Source: Chromohalobacter canadensis
GTDB lineage: Bacteria > Pseudomonadota > Gammaproteobacteria > Pseudomonadales > Halomonadaceae
Reading direction: 5' to 3'
Assembly (NCBI RefSeq): GCF_029544075.1
Contig: NZ_JAJQJH010000002.1
Coordinates: 248,001 to 312,000, forward strand
DNA length: 64,000 nucleotides
Under the pieces are notes generated by a model that was not told where the DNA came from, made no database searches, and worked only from the letters and a program-made list of their open reading frames with translations. Positions 37,390 through 46,304 of this stretch are shown here, piece by piece (the stretch's first letter is position 1; the number at the start of each line of letters is the position of its first letter). A program made the position numbers and the translations under genes.

Positions 37390-37441
37390 GAGCTACGAGC
37401 TACGAGCTACGAGCTACGAGCTACGAGCTACGAGCTACGAG
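37390..37441 (+). repeat. Heptamer tandem repeat (GAGCTAC), 7.4 copies
   Basis: Seven exact GAGCTAC units (37390-37438) are followed by GAG. No interruption is seen. It lies between parS sites 5 and 6. Perfect short repeats of this kind usually vary in copy number between strains by slippage. Confidence 0.92.
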
Positions 37442-37485
37442 GAAGAGGGAAGAGGAGGACCTCGATGTCAAATCCGGGCGCGCAG

Positions 37486-37501
37486 TGTTTCACGTGAAAC
37501 A
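37486..37501. promoter_or_regulatory. parS site 6
   Basis: TGTTTCACGTGAAACA, perfect palindrome, intergenic. Confidence 0.92.
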
Positions 37502-37568
37502 TTTTATAGTTGGTACGCAAGGAAGGTCTGGCTGGTCTAGTGAAGAAGCACAATATCGCTAAACATTA

Positions 37569-37584
37569 TGTTCCACGTGAAACA
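37569..37584. promoter_or_regulatory. parS site 7, abutting the glyS terminator
   Basis: TGTTCCACGTGAAACA, one base from the perfect palindrome, followed immediately by the A run that forms the T tract of the glyS terminator on the minus strand. Confidence 0.88.
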
Positions 37585-37614
37585 AAAAAGGGTGGCCGGT
37601 TAGGCCACCCTTTT
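37585..37614 (-). terminator. Terminator of glyQS
   Basis: An eight-bp stem GGGTGGCC / GGCCACCC (37590-37597, 37603-37610) with a five-base loop is followed on the minus strand by TTTTTTG. Four T residues also follow on the plus strand, so it may work both ways. It lies 26 bases after the glyS stop. Confidence 0.88.
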
Positions 37615-37635
37615 CAGTTGCAACGCGTGTGTGGG

Positions 37636-39702
37636 TTATTGCTGCAATTGGGCGATATCCGCGACTTCCAGGAACAGGGCCTGGAGGTTGGCCAACAAAG
37701 CGAGGCGGTTGCGGCGTACCGCCTCGTCTTCAGCCATGACCATGACATCGTCGAAGAAGGCGTCGACGGGGCCACGAAGCTGGGCCAGTACATCCAGCGC
37801 CTCGGAATAGCGTGCGGCATCGAGTAGTGGGCGTACCGCTTGATGGCATTGCTCGAGCGCTTCACTCAACGTCGTCTCGGCTTCGGCTTGCAGCAGCGAG
37901 GTATCCACGGTGGTAGAGCCATCGTGCTGCTGTTTGGCGAGGATGTTCGAGACGCGCTTGTTGGCTGACGCTAGCGCTGCCGCTTCTTCCCGCTGACTGA
38001 AGGCATGCACGGCACGGATCCGACGTGCGAAATCGAGCGGTCGTTTGACCGGGCGAGAGCGCACCGACAGATAGACCTCGACGGCGATGCCTTCGTCCTG
38101 GGTCCAGGCGCGGAAGCGGTCGAGCATGTAACCCAGCACATCATCGATCAGGCCGTCAGCCTTGGGTAGTTCGTCATGCTGAGCGGCGGCGAGTTCGAGA
38201 AGTTCACGCAAGTCGAGATCGAGCTCACCCTTGATCAGGATGTTGAGAACGCCAATGGCGGCGCGACGCAGGGCGAAGGGGTCCTTGGTGCCCGTGGGGC
38301 GCTGGCCGATACCAAAGATGCCGGTCAGCGTATCCAGGCGGTCAGCCAAGGCTAGAGCCAAGCCGGTTTGCGTCTTGGGTACGTCGTCGCTGGCGAAACG
38401 CGGCAGGTACTGCTCGTGAAGTGCTTGCGCGACCTCTTCCGGTTCGCCGTCCTGGCGGGCGTAGTAGGTGCCCATGATGCCCTGGAGTTCGGGAAACTCC
38501 AGCACCATCTCGGTGACCAGGTCGCACTTGGCAAGCTGTGCGGCACGTTGGGCATGGTTGACGTCGCCACCGATCCGTTCGGCGATGAACGCGCCGATCG
38601 TCTCCATGCGTCGCGCCTTGTCACCCAGCGTGCCCAGCGACTGCTGGAAGACCACGTTATCCAGTGCGTCGCGCCGCGAGGCCAATGTCTGTTTACGGTC
38701 GGTATCGTAGAAGAAAGCGGCATCGGCCAGACGCGGGCGGATGACTTTCTCGTTGCCCTCGATGACCTGCTGCGGATCGCGGCTTTCGATGTTGGAGACG
38801 GTGATAAAGGCCGGCTTGAGTTGACTCTCAGCGTCGAGCAGGTGGAAGTATTTCTGATTGGCCTTCATCGACGAGATCAAGCACTCGGCGGGGACTTCGA
38901 GGAAACGCTCGTCGAAGCTGCCGGTCAGCGCCACCGGCCATTCGACCAGGCCGTTGACTTCGTCGAGGAGGTCGTCGTCGATGACGGCCGTGGCGTCGTT
39001 GACCTCGGCTTCGGCCAGTACCTGCTCGCGGATACGCTCACGCCGGCGATCGTTATCGGCCAGTACGAAGGCGTTTTCGAGCACGTCCAGATAGTCATCG
39101 GCGTGTGCCAGCTCGATGGCCTGCGGAGCATGGAAGCGATGCCCACGGGTGGTACGGCCGGCCTCGAGGCCGAGTACCTCGGCGGGAACCACATCCTGGC
39201 CGTAGAGCATGACCAACCAATGCGCGGGGCGCGAAAATTCGAGCCGAGAGGCACCCCAGCGCATGTTCTTGGGCACCGGCAGAGCGTTGACGGCACGCCT
39301 GAGTATGGCCGGCAACAGCGCCGTGGTGGCTTCGCCCGGCTCCTGATAGCGATAGCCGAGCCAGGTACCCTTGTCGGTTTCCAGATGGATCAGGTCTGCG
39401 ACCTCGACGCCGCAGGAACGCGCAAAGCCTTCTGCGGCCTTGGTGGGCGCGCCGTCCTTGAAGGCGGCAGCCAGGGCCGGGCCGCGCCGCTCGATCTCGC
39501 GATCCGGCTGCTTGTCGCCAAGTGCCACGATGCTGACCGCCAAGCGGCGTGGCGTGGCGTGGGCGTGAGCTGCTTCGAAGGGGACCTCAGCGTCGGCAAG
39601 GCCATTTGCGAGACCGTCGCGCAGGGCATTGGCGAGGGGCTCGATGGCGCCTGGCGGAAGCTCCTCGACGCCGAGTTCGACCAGTAGGGTGTTGGATGCC
39701 AT
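37636..39702 (-). CDS. glyS: Glycine-tRNA ligase beta subunit
   Basis: GlyS pairs with GlyQ in the heterotetrameric bacterial glycyl-tRNA synthetase and supplies tRNA recognition and an HD-like domain. The 688-residue product starts with LLVELGVEELPPGAIEPLANAL, the invariant family opening. It contains the SMKANQKYFHLLD and RLADAAFFYDTDRKQTL blocks and ends with a DALR anticodon-binding domain (VDAFFDDVMVMAEDEAVRRNRLALL). It starts two bases after glyQ ends. Confidence 0.97.
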   Translation of the reverse strand: MASNTLLVELGVEELPPGAIEPLANALRDGLANGLADAEVPFEAAHAHATPRRLAVSIVALGDKQPDREIERRGPALAAAFKDGAPTKAAEGFARSCGVEVADLIHLETDKGTWLGYRYQEPGEATTALLPAILRRAVNALPVPKNMRWGASRLEFSRPAHWLVMLYGQDVVPAEVLGLEAGRTTRGHRFHAPQAIELAHADDYLDVLENAFVLADNDRRRERIREQVLAEAEVNDATAVIDDDLLDEVNGLVEWPVALTGSFDERFLEVPAECLISSMKANQKYFHLLDAESQLKPAFITVSNIESRDPQQVIEGNEKVIRPRLADAAFFYDTDRKQTLASRRDALDNVVFQQSLGTLGDKARRMETIGAFIAERIGGDVNHAQRAAQLAKCDLVTEMVLEFPELQGIMGTYYARQDGEPEEVAQALHEQYLPRFASDDVPKTQTGLALALADRLDTLTGIFGIGQRPTGTKDPFALRRAAIGVLNILIKGELDLDLRELLELAAAQHDELPKADGLIDDVLGYMLDRFRAWTQDEGIAVEVYLSVRSRPVKRPLDFARRIRAVHAFSQREEAAALASANKRVSNILAKQQHDGSTTVDTSLLQAEAETTLSEALEQCHQAVRPLLDAARYSEALDVLAQLRGPVDAFFDDVMVMAEDEAVRRNRLALLANLQALFLEVADIAQLQQ

Positions 39703-39704
39703 TC

Positions 39705-40661
39705 TTACGCGTCTCCCTCGTTGCTTTCTCGGCTCAGCAGTTCTTGGCGGATGCTCTCGGATGCCATGGGGAACCCGGCTGCCTTGCGCGATTCGAAGTA
39801 GGCGTGGGCGACGTCACGGGCCATGGTGCGCACACGCAGGATGTAACGCTGACGCTCGGTGACCGAGATAGCGTGCCGGGCGTCGAGCAGGTTGAAAGTA
39901 TGCGATGCCTTGAGCACGTGCTCGTAGGCGGGCAGGGGCAACCCCGCGTCGAGTAGCTTTTGACATTCGCCTTCGCTGTGGTCGAAAGCGGAGAACTGAT
40001 AGTCGACATCGGCGTGTTCGAAATTGTAAGCCGACTGTTCGCGTTCGTTTTGCAGGTAGACATCACCATAGGTGACGGATGAACCATCGGGAGCGTAGGT
40101 CCATACTAGGTCGTAAACGCTATCGACGTCCTGCAAGTACATGGCGATGCGTTCCAGGCCGTAGGTCAGCTCACCGGTGACCGGATAGCATTCGATGCCG
40201 CCGGCTTGCTGGAAGTAGGTGAACTGGGTCACCTCCATACCGTTGAGCCAGACTTCCCAGCCGAGCCCCCAGGCACCTAGGGTAGGAGACTCCCAGTTGT
40301 CTTCGACGAAGCGAATATCGTGGACCTGCGGGTCGATACCGAGACGCTCGAGCGAGCCCAGATACAGCGCCTGTAGCTCCAAGGGGGAGGGCTTCATCAC
40401 CACCTGGAACTGATAGTAGTGCTGCAAGCGATTGGGGTTCTCGCCATAGCGCCCGTCGGTGGGGCGGCGCGATGGCTGCACGTAGGCGGCATTCCAGGTC
40501 TCGGGGCCGATGGAGCGCAGGAAGGTCGCGGGATGAAAGGTGCCGGCTCCGACTTCCATATCCAGGGGTTGCATGATTACGCAGCCCTGTTCGGCCCAGT
40601 ACTGTTGCAGGGCAAGGATCAGGCCCTGGAAGGTTTTCACGTCTGGCGTCGACTGTGTCAT
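39705..40661 (-). CDS. glyQ: Glycine-tRNA ligase alpha subunit
   Basis: GlyQ carries the class II catalytic core that makes glycyl-adenylate. The 318-residue protein begins with the [19 protein letters not shown] segment and contains [17 protein letters not shown], the [20 protein letters not shown] motif 2 region and [22 protein letters not shown] (motif 3). ATG 40661 is chosen over the in-frame 40709 because it matches the family N-terminus. It is divergent from hldD. Confidence 0.97.
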   Translation of the reverse strand: MTQSTPDVKTFQGLILALQQYWAEQGCVIMQPLDMEVGAGTFHPATFLRSIGPETWNAAYVQPSRRPTDGRYGENPNRLQHYYQFQVVMKPSPLELQALYLGSLERLGIDPQVHDIRFVEDNWESPTLGAWGLGWEVWLNGMEVTQFTYFQQAGGIECYPVTGELTYGLERIAMYLQDVDSVYDLVWTYAPDGSSVTYGDVYLQNEREQSAYNFEHADVDYQFSAFDHSEGECQKLLDAGLPLPAYEHVLKASHTFNLLDARHAISVTERQRYILRVRTMARDVAHAYFESRKAAGFPMASESIRQELLSRESNEGDA

Positions 40662-40788
40662 TGGTGAAGTACCGTTGGCCCATGAATTCACGAACTGCCA
40701 AGTATACAATTAGCGGTTAATCGGTTATAGGCACCGTGACGAAAAGCACGCTTCCCGCGTGGGTGCACGACTTGAAGGAATCGACGAC

Positions 40789-41745
40789 ATGATCGTAGTG
40801 ACGGGCGGTGCCGGTTTCATCGGCGCCAATCTAGTGAAGGCTCTCAATGCACGCGGCCACGAGGATGTGCTCGTGGTCGATGACCTCTCCGACGGCACCA
40901 AGTTCGTCAATCTCGTCGACTGCACGCTGGGGGATTATCTCGACAAGGATGATTTCCTGGCACGCGTGAAGGCCGAGCTGCGCGGCGAACCGAGTGAGCT
41001 GCCGCCGATCGAGGCGATCTTCCACGAAGGGGCCTGTTCGGATACTACCGAGTGGGACGGCAAGTTCATGCTCGAGAATAACTTCGAGTATTCCAAGGTG
41101 CTGCTGCACTTTTGCCAGCACAAGCGTATTCCCTTTCTGTATGCGTCGTCAGCGGCAACCTACGGCGGCAGCGAGGTATTCGTGGAAGCGCCGGAGCATG
41201 AAAAGCCGCTCAACGTCTATGGTTACTCCAAGCTGCTATTCGACCAGTACGTTCGTGTTCACTGGGAGTCGTTCGATGCCCAGGTGGTGGGTTTCCGCTA
41301 CTTCAACGTCTATGGTCCGCGCGAGCAGCACAAGGGCAAGATGGCCAGCGTCGCCTACCACCATCACAGTCAGGTGAAGCGCGGCGAGAATCCCAAGCTA
41401 TTCGGTGCCTGGGAAGGTTATGAAGCCGGCATGCAAAGCCGTGATTTCATTTATGTCGGCGACGTGGTGGACGTCAACTTGTGGTGTCTCGATAACCCCG
41501 AGGTGTCGGGCATCTTCAATCTGGGCACTGGCCGTGCCGAACCGTTCAAGGCTATCGCCGAGACGGTGATCGATTATTATCAGACTGGCAAGATCGACTA
41601 CATCGCCTTTCCCGAGGAGCTCAAGGGGCGCTATCAGAGCTATACCCGTGCGGATATCTCGCGCCTGCGAGAGGCGGGCTACCCGGCCGAATTCAAGACC
41701 GTTCGCGAAGGCGTCAGCGCCTACCTGGATTGGTTGAATGGCTGA
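40789..41745 (+). CDS. hldD: ADP-L-glycero-D-manno-heptose-6-epimerase HldD (RfaD)
   Basis: HldD inverts C6 of ADP-D-glycero-heptose to the L form used by LPS heptosyltransferases. The 318-residue extended SDR has [17 protein letters not shown] at the N-terminus and the YGYSK catalytic motif. The family stretches [15 protein letters not shown] and [20 protein letters not shown] are present. GAAGGA precedes ATG 40789. It overlaps waaF by eight bases and opens the LPS core cluster. Confidence 0.96.
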   Translation: MIVVTGGAGFIGANLVKALNARGHEDVLVVDDLSDGTKFVNLVDCTLGDYLDKDDFLARVKAELRGEPSELPPIEAIFHEGACSDTTEWDGKFMLENNFEYSKVLLHFCQHKRIPFLYASSAATYGGSEVFVEAPEHEKPLNVYGYSKLLFDQYVRVHWESFDAQVVGFRYFNVYGPREQHKGKMASVAYHHHSQVKRGENPKLFGAWEGYEAGMQSRDFIYVGDVVDVNLWCLDNPEVSGIFNLGTGRAEPFKAIAETVIDYYQTGKIDYIAFPEELKGRYQSYTRADISRLREAGYPAEFKTVREGVSAYLDWLNG

Positions 41746-42775
41746 CGACAACGCTACCGACGCCGCCCCACGCCTGCTCGTTGTCGGCCCTTCCTGGGTC
41801 GGCGATATGGTCATGGCGCAGAGCCTGTTCATGACGCTCAAGGCGCGCTATCCGGAGGCCTACCTCGGCGTACTGGCCCCGGGCTGGTCGCTGCCGATTC
41901 TGGCGCGCATGCCCGAGGTCGACGAGACCATCGCGTTGGACGTCAAGCACGGCGAATTCGGCTGGGCCACGCGGCGTGGCGTGGCGCGCACGCTGAAGGG
42001 CCGTTTCGACCGGGCGATCGTGTTGCCGCGCTCCTGGAAATCGGCGCTGGTACCGTTCCTGGCTCGTATCCCCGAGCGCGTGGGCTTCCACGGCGAGCAG
42101 CGCTATGGGGTGCTCAATGCGCGCCGTCAGCTCGATAAAAGCGTGCTGAATCAAACCGTGAAGCGTTTTGTCTCGCTAGGCCTGCCCGAGGACGAGGCGC
42201 AAGCCGGCGATTTTGCGATTCCCACGCCGCGCCTCGAGGTGAATGTCGACGAACAACACCGCCTGCGCGGGACGCTGGGACTCTCGGATCGTCCTGCCAT
42301 TGGCATGATGCCGGGTGCCGAGTTTGGCCCGTCCAAGCAGTGGCCGCTGGCGCATTTTCGCACCCTGGCGGAACGCCTGGTGGCCGAGGGCTTCGAGGTG
42401 CGGGTGCTGGGTGGTCCCAAGGACGCCGACGCCGGTGAGACGATCAGCCAAGGGCTGGACGGCGTGCATAACCTGTGCGGGCGCACCAAGCTCACCGAGG
42501 TGGTGGACCTGCTCGCTGACTGCCAGCAAGTAGTCACCAACGACTCGGGACTGATGCATGTAGCGGCGGCGGTGGACACGCGTGTGCAGGCCATTTACGG
42601 CTCGTCCTCGCCGGCCTACACGCCGCCTCTGACCGAAAACGCCGAGATCCACGACCTCTACCTGTCATGTTCGCCGTGCTTCGCGCGTGACTGCCCGTTG
42701 GGGCACACTAATTGTCTGCGTCATCTGGAGCCGGCACGGCTATTGGCGTCGATTCGGCACGCGGCGCTCAGTTGA
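41738..42775 (+). CDS. waaF: LPS heptosyltransferase II WaaF (RfaF)
   Basis: WaaF adds the second L,D-heptose to the inner core. The 345-residue GT9 protein opens with [23 protein letters not shown] and has [15 protein letters not shown] and [15 protein letters not shown] (ADP-heptose binding). It ends with [23 protein letters not shown], the WaaF hallmark. The start overlaps hldD by eight bases. The stop overlaps the convergent downstream gene by eight bases (42768-42775). Confidence 0.95.
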   Translation: MADDNATDAAPRLLVVGPSWVGDMVMAQSLFMTLKARYPEAYLGVLAPGWSLPILARMPEVDETIALDVKHGEFGWATRRGVARTLKGRFDRAIVLPRSWKSALVPFLARIPERVGFHGEQRYGVLNARRQLDKSVLNQTVKRFVSLGLPEDEAQAGDFAIPTPRLEVNVDEQHRLRGTLGLSDRPAIGMMPGAEFGPSKQWPLAHFRTLAERLVAEGFEVRVLGGPKDADAGETISQGLDGVHNLCGRTKLTEVVDLLADCQQVVTNDSGLMHVAAAVDTRVQAIYGSSSPAYTPPLTENAEIHDLYLSCSPCFARDCPLGHTNCLRHLEPARLLASIRHAALS

Positions 42776-44342
42776 CGCCTTTCCACATATAGGTTTGCAG
42801 TGCGTCTTCCTCCGCCATGTGGTCGTTGATGGTCTCTAGGCCGTATTCTTCGACCAGCGTGGGGGCCTTGGCGAATAGTGAGCGCCCCAGCCCGGCGGCA
42901 CGTGCGTCCAGCGTGAAGCCCATGGCTTCGAGTACCGTCGGGTAGACATCGACCATCGACCCCTGGCGCTGGATACGCTTCCCGGCAGGGACACCCTCAC
43001 CAAGCATCATGAAGGTGTTTTCGCGCTCGGCGTCGACCAGCTGCGGCCACTCAGAGTTCTTCATGCTCAGGTGGTCGCTAGAGATCACTACTAGGGTATT
43101 GTCGAGCAAGCCTTCCTCGTCGAGGCGCTGTAGGAAGCGGCGTACCAGCCAGCCTGTGCATTTCACCGAGTAGAGGATATTGACGCCGTCGAACTCGCCC
43201 TGGTGCTCCAGGCACGCCTGAGCCGGATTGCCGAATGGCGGGTGGGCTGCCAGGGTAAGAGCGAACATCGCGTAAGGCTGGCGGTCGTCATTATCAGCGA
43301 GCTTACGGATGCGTTCGGTGGCCATGTTGAGCAGGGTGTCATCGTAAAGGCCCCAATCGTTGAGGTAATCCGGCGGCGTGACCTGATCCTCCAGCTCGTC
43401 GCGGCCCAACGCGCGATCGAAGCCGTGCCCTTCATAGAACACCTTTTTACCCGCAAAGCGCGTACTGGCTCCTCCCATGTAGGTGAGGTCGTACCCTTGA
43501 GCATCGAGAATATCGCCTAGACACCGGGTATGTGGAAGCACCTCGTCGAGCGGCTCGAACTGATTGTCGTGTTTCAACCCGGCGGGAATCAGCGGCACGC
43601 CGCACTGGGTGGCGACCATGCCCGCGGTCGTCCAGCCGGTATTGTCGAGCTGCTTGAGCCCCTCGAAGACGGTACCGCGCTTGCCGAGCGCGGCGAGATC
43701 CTCATAGGCGTTGCCGAACGTGTCGCGGTCGGCGTAGGTTCGCTCGGTGCTCTCCAGATAGAGATAGAGGAGGTTGGGGCGCGTTTGCGGCTCGCTTTCA
43801 AGGCTCGGGACGTGGTAGTGATTGCGCAACCAATCCCCCTCGGTGACCACCGAAGCGCCGCGTTGCGAGAGTCCGAATAGTAGCGGATTGAAGGCCAGCA
43901 AGAAGAGCGCACCGACGCGCTCCCATAGCCGCCACCGGTGGTCGGCGCGTACCAACCAGGTGAAAGCCACTAGCATCAGGATACAGCAGAAGGTGAAGAT
44001 GAAGGCGGCGAAAATACGGCTGACACCGCCATGCTCGGTCATTCCGGCTTGCAGGTGGAAGATGATCGCACCCAGGTCCACTTTGCCGAAACTGTCATCC
44101 AGGTATAGGTAAACCCACCACAGGGCCAGCGGCACCGATGACCAGGGCAAGACGCGTCGCGTGCTCGTGCGCTGCGCGGGATGGCCCCAGCGAAAATACC
44201 AAGCGATGGCGACCCACACCGCCGCGACGGGAAACAGGAACCAGTGGCTGATGACCGTAAGGGTGGTGAAGAGATACCCCAGGCATAAGCCGAGGTAAGT
44301 CAGTACACTCCAGCGGAGGGCGGCGGCGGGCAGCTTCATCAT
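42768..44342 (-). CDS. Sulfatase-fold membrane phosphotransferase, OpgB/LtaS-like
   Basis: The 524-residue protein has four or five N-terminal transmembrane helices (about 1-160) and a periplasmic alkaline-phosphatase/sulfatase-type domain. Visible motifs are LYLYLESTERTY (catalytic-residue region), QCGVPLI, MGGASTRFAGK and VVISSDHLSM (metal-binding D-H). This is the layout of OpgB (phosphoglycerol transferase of periplasmic glucans), LtaS and the EptA group. The C-terminal domain is closest in pattern to OpgB/LtaS rather than EptA. Given its place in an LPS core cluster it may decorate core sugars, which is inferred. AAGGA precedes the start; a 17-bp tandem repeat lies upstream. Confidence 0.8.
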   Translation of the reverse strand: MMKLPAAALRWSVLTYLGLCLGYLFTTLTVISHWFLFPVAAVWVAIAWYFRWGHPAQRTSTRRVLPWSSVPLALWWVYLYLDDSFGKVDLGAIIFHLQAGMTEHGGVSRIFAAFIFTFCCILMLVAFTWLVRADHRWRLWERVGALFLLAFNPLLFGLSQRGASVVTEGDWLRNHYHVPSLESEPQTRPNLLYLYLESTERTYADRDTFGNAYEDLAALGKRGTVFEGLKQLDNTGWTTAGMVATQCGVPLIPAGLKHDNQFEPLDEVLPHTRCLGDILDAQGYDLTYMGGASTRFAGKKVFYEGHGFDRALGRDELEDQVTPPDYLNDWGLYDDTLLNMATERIRKLADNDDRQPYAMFALTLAAHPPFGNPAQACLEHQGEFDGVNILYSVKCTGWLVRRFLQRLDEEGLLDNTLVVISSDHLSMKNSEWPQLVDAERENTFMMLGEGVPAGKRIQRQGSMVDVYPTVLEAMGFTLDARAAGLGRSLFAKAPTLVEEYGLETINDHMAEEDALQTYMWKGVN

Positions 44343-44354
44343 AAGAACGTGTCC

Positions 44355-44388
44355 TTGTCTTTATGACTAGATTGTCTTTATGACTAGA
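44355..44388 (-). repeat. Perfect 17-bp tandem repeat in promoter region of the OpgB-like gene
   Basis: TTGTCTTTATGACTAGA occurs twice head to tail without mismatch (44355-44371, 44372-44388), starting 12 bases upstream of the OpgB-like start codon. It could be an operator pair or a recent duplication. Confidence 0.85.
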
Positions 44389-44415
44389 GTATGACAGTGG
44401 AGAAGCCGATCTGAC

Positions 44416-45177
44416 TCATCGTTGCGGCGTTTGTTCAAGTTCGTAGAGCTCGTTGAGCTTGGCGTACTTCATGTAGGCATGAAACGCCGTGGTCAGCGCG
44501 ACCGTCATGCCATCCATTCCCTGGAGCATGCCGCCCTTGAAGACCAGCTTGCGTAGCATCGCGTTGATGGCGTGCAGTGTCGGGCGCAGCCGTGAGGGGC
44601 TTACACCGCGCTCTTTCATCGCCCAGGCATCTCGGCTGGATAGCGCATCGATGCGCCGGATCCAGTGTGACATGTCCTCGTAAGTGAAATGTCGCAGGTG
44701 TGCCGTGGTGGCCTCGATCTTGGGGGCCTCGACCGAAGAGTGTGCCTTCTTGGGCAGATAGCCGGCGGTGGTGCGATTGTAAAGGCGCACCACCGAGTCC
44801 GGGTAGAAGCCCGCTGCGCGAATCCAGTGCCGAGCCACGTAGTTCTTGCGGCGAAAACTGTAGGCGGTCTGCGGGTCGTCGAGGGCGAGGGAATCGATCA
44901 GTGCCACGGCGTCGTCGTCAAGGCGTTCATCGGCGTCCAAGGCCAGGATCCAGTCATTTTTGGCAAACGGCACGCCGTGCGCCTTTTGTGGCCCATCGCC
45001 GAGATAGGCCTGTGCGATCACCCGAGCGCCCTCGGCCTCGGCAATCGCCACAGTGTCGTCGCTACTCAGCGAGTCGACGACGATCACCTCGTCGCAGACG
45101 CGTGACAGCGAACGCACGCAGTCGGCGATGTTGGCTTGCTCGTTGAGGGTGATGACGATTCCGGTCAGCGGTTGCAT
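44416..45177 (-). CDS. GT2 glycosyltransferase, WaaE/LgtF-like LPS core glucosyltransferase
   Basis: The 253-residue protein has the GT-A nucleotide-sugar fold: GIVITLNEQANIADCVRSL at the N-terminus, VIVVDSLSSDDTVAIAE, and LALDADERL as the DxD-type metal site. The family region WIRAAGFYPDSVVRLYNR follows. WaaE and LgtF transfer glucose to heptose I of the inner core, which fits the OpsX/KdkA-type core proposed here. ATG 45177 has GAGGAA upstream; an in-frame ATG 45228 lies inside the preceding gene. It overlaps the preceding gene by 13 bases, so the two are coupled. Confidence 0.85.
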   Translation of the reverse strand: MQPLTGIVITLNEQANIADCVRSLSRVCDEVIVVDSLSSDDTVAIAEAEGARVIAQAYLGDGPQKAHGVPFAKNDWILALDADERLDDDAVALIDSLALDDPQTAYSFRRKNYVARHWIRAAGFYPDSVVRLYNRTTAGYLPKKAHSSVEAPKIEATTAHLRHFTYEDMSHWIRRIDALSSRDAWAMKERGVSPSRLRPTLHAINAMLRKLVFKGGMLQGMDGMTVALTTAFHAYMKYAKLNELYELEQTPQR

Positions 45178-46244
45178 GGCGTTTCCTCGGTGGCCGTTGG
45201 CGTTGGCCAGGCGTCGGCGATTTGACATGCCACCGCCGCGATGTCGATACGCGACATATCGCTGGCGGAGGCATCATCGGCAGGCGGGCTAAAGGCCAAG
45301 CGGCATGTCTCGGCATTGCAGGTTTGCCAGCGCAGCGGCGTGGCCGAGCGCTTGGCGGGATAGAAGCCGATCGTGGGTCGATTGAGCGCTCCGGCGATGT
45401 GCAAGGGCCCCGTTGAGCCGGCGATGAAGACATCGGCGGCGGCCAGGGTCTCGGCAAAATCGGTCAGGCTGGCGCGTGGCGGCATGAGTACTGCATCGAC
45501 CTCGCGTGCGTTGAGCGTTTCCACCAGGTGCTGGGCGACCGGTTCTTCGCCAGGGCCGTAAGTAATCACCCACTTCGGCTTTATGGGCAGGTTGGCACTA
45601 ATCGCCTGGGCGAGATCAACGTATTGCGCCACACTGAGATTGACTGCTGAGCCACCATTGCCGGGATGCAGAAACCACCAGGGGCGCGCCGGGGAAAGCG
45701 ACAGTTCATCGCTCAGGCGCTGGCGTTGGGTGTCGCGTGCCGCATCGGGCAGCGGCCAGTAGGGAGGCGCCGTCGTGGGCACGTCTTGGCCAAGCTTTCG
45801 CAGCAGCGTGTGAGCGAGATCCTGGTTATAGACATACTCGGGTTTTTGCGATCGTGACCTACGCTGTTTAATGCGGAAGTTGTAAAATATTTGAGCCCAC
45901 TTGGTGGCGGGCGCCATGCGTAAGGAAATACCGGCACGCCACCCTAGCCAGCCGATGCGTGGCGTGGAGAATAGCGTCAGTAAGGCGTCGAACTTCCCGG
46001 CGCGAAGCTGCCTGAGCAAGTCTTTCTGCTGGTGGCGCGGCGCGACGCCGCCCGGGTCGAGAATCACTTCATCGACCCACGGGCAGGCATGCGCCAAGGG
46101 CGCTGTATAGGTGGGCACCAGCACGGCAACATGGTTGCCGGGATGGGCACTCTTCAGGCAGGCCAAAGCCGGCCAGGCGAGCATGAAGTCGCCGAGCTTG
46201 TCGTTGCGTACCACGAGGATGCGCTTTGGGCGCGACTGGGTCAT
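45165..46244 (-). CDS. GT9 heptosyltransferase-family protein
   Basis: The 359-residue protein begins ILVVRNDKLGDFMLAWPALACLK (the GT9 RxDxLGD opening) and has WWFLHPGNGGSAVNLS and FIAGSTGPLHIAGALNRPTIGFY (donor site). It differs from WaaF and OpsX in this cluster and may add a third heptose or a related sugar; acceptor and position are not deducible. ATG 46244 is preceded by GGAG. It is divergent from the GT4 gene with only 60 bases between, and overlaps the GT2 gene. Confidence 0.82.
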   Translation of the reverse strand: MTQSRPKRILVVRNDKLGDFMLAWPALACLKSAHPGNHVAVLVPTYTAPLAHACPWVDEVILDPGGVAPRHQQKDLLRQLRAGKFDALLTLFSTPRIGWLGWRAGISLRMAPATKWAQIFYNFRIKQRRSRSQKPEYVYNQDLAHTLLRKLGQDVPTTAPPYWPLPDAARDTQRQRLSDELSLSPARPWWFLHPGNGGSAVNLSVAQYVDLAQAISANLPIKPKWVITYGPGEEPVAQHLVETLNAREVDAVLMPPRASLTDFAETLAAADVFIAGSTGPLHIAGALNRPTIGFYPAKRSATPLRWQTCNAETCRLAFSPPADDASASDMSRIDIAAVACQIADAWPTPTATEETPCNR

Positions 46245-46304
46245 CGAGTCTCCTATGCCCGGTGGCGTCGACGCGTGAGTCGAACATTGTCCGAGGAGCT
46301 TGCC

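Larger units (their letters stand above)
37189..37589. promoter_or_regulatory. Intergenic parS-rich region between glyS and the reductase gene
   Basis: There is no gene in these 400 bases. From right to left the region holds parS site 7 beside the glyS terminator, parS site 6, a purine-rich tract (37442-37460), a GAGCTAC heptamer satellite (37390-37441), parS site 5 and a degenerate parS-like site (37201-37216). The reductase promoter must also be here. Confidence 0.7.

Noticed and set aside
37390-37441. CRISPR-like repeat array
   Set aside because: Seven-base units without spacers, and no cas genes; it is a simple tandem repeat.
37154-37540. 128-codon frame containing repeated SYELRAT peptides
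   Set aside because: The peptide repeat is only a translation of the GAGCTAC satellite, and the frame crosses two parS sites.
38368-39687. 439-codon open frame opposite glyS
   Set aside because: It is antisense to a fully conserved glyS and has no recognisable domain or ribosome binding site; high GC third positions open the opposite frame.
42768-44342. EptA-type phosphoethanolamine transferase (polymyxin resistance)
   Set aside because: The motif layout fits the OpgB/LtaS group better, and typical EptA disulfide-rich patterns were not seen.
46032-46304. Longer N-terminus for the GT4 glycosyltransferase
   Set aside because: The extension reads antisense through the GT9 gene; the TTG at 46305 has a good ribosome binding site and gives the family N-terminus.
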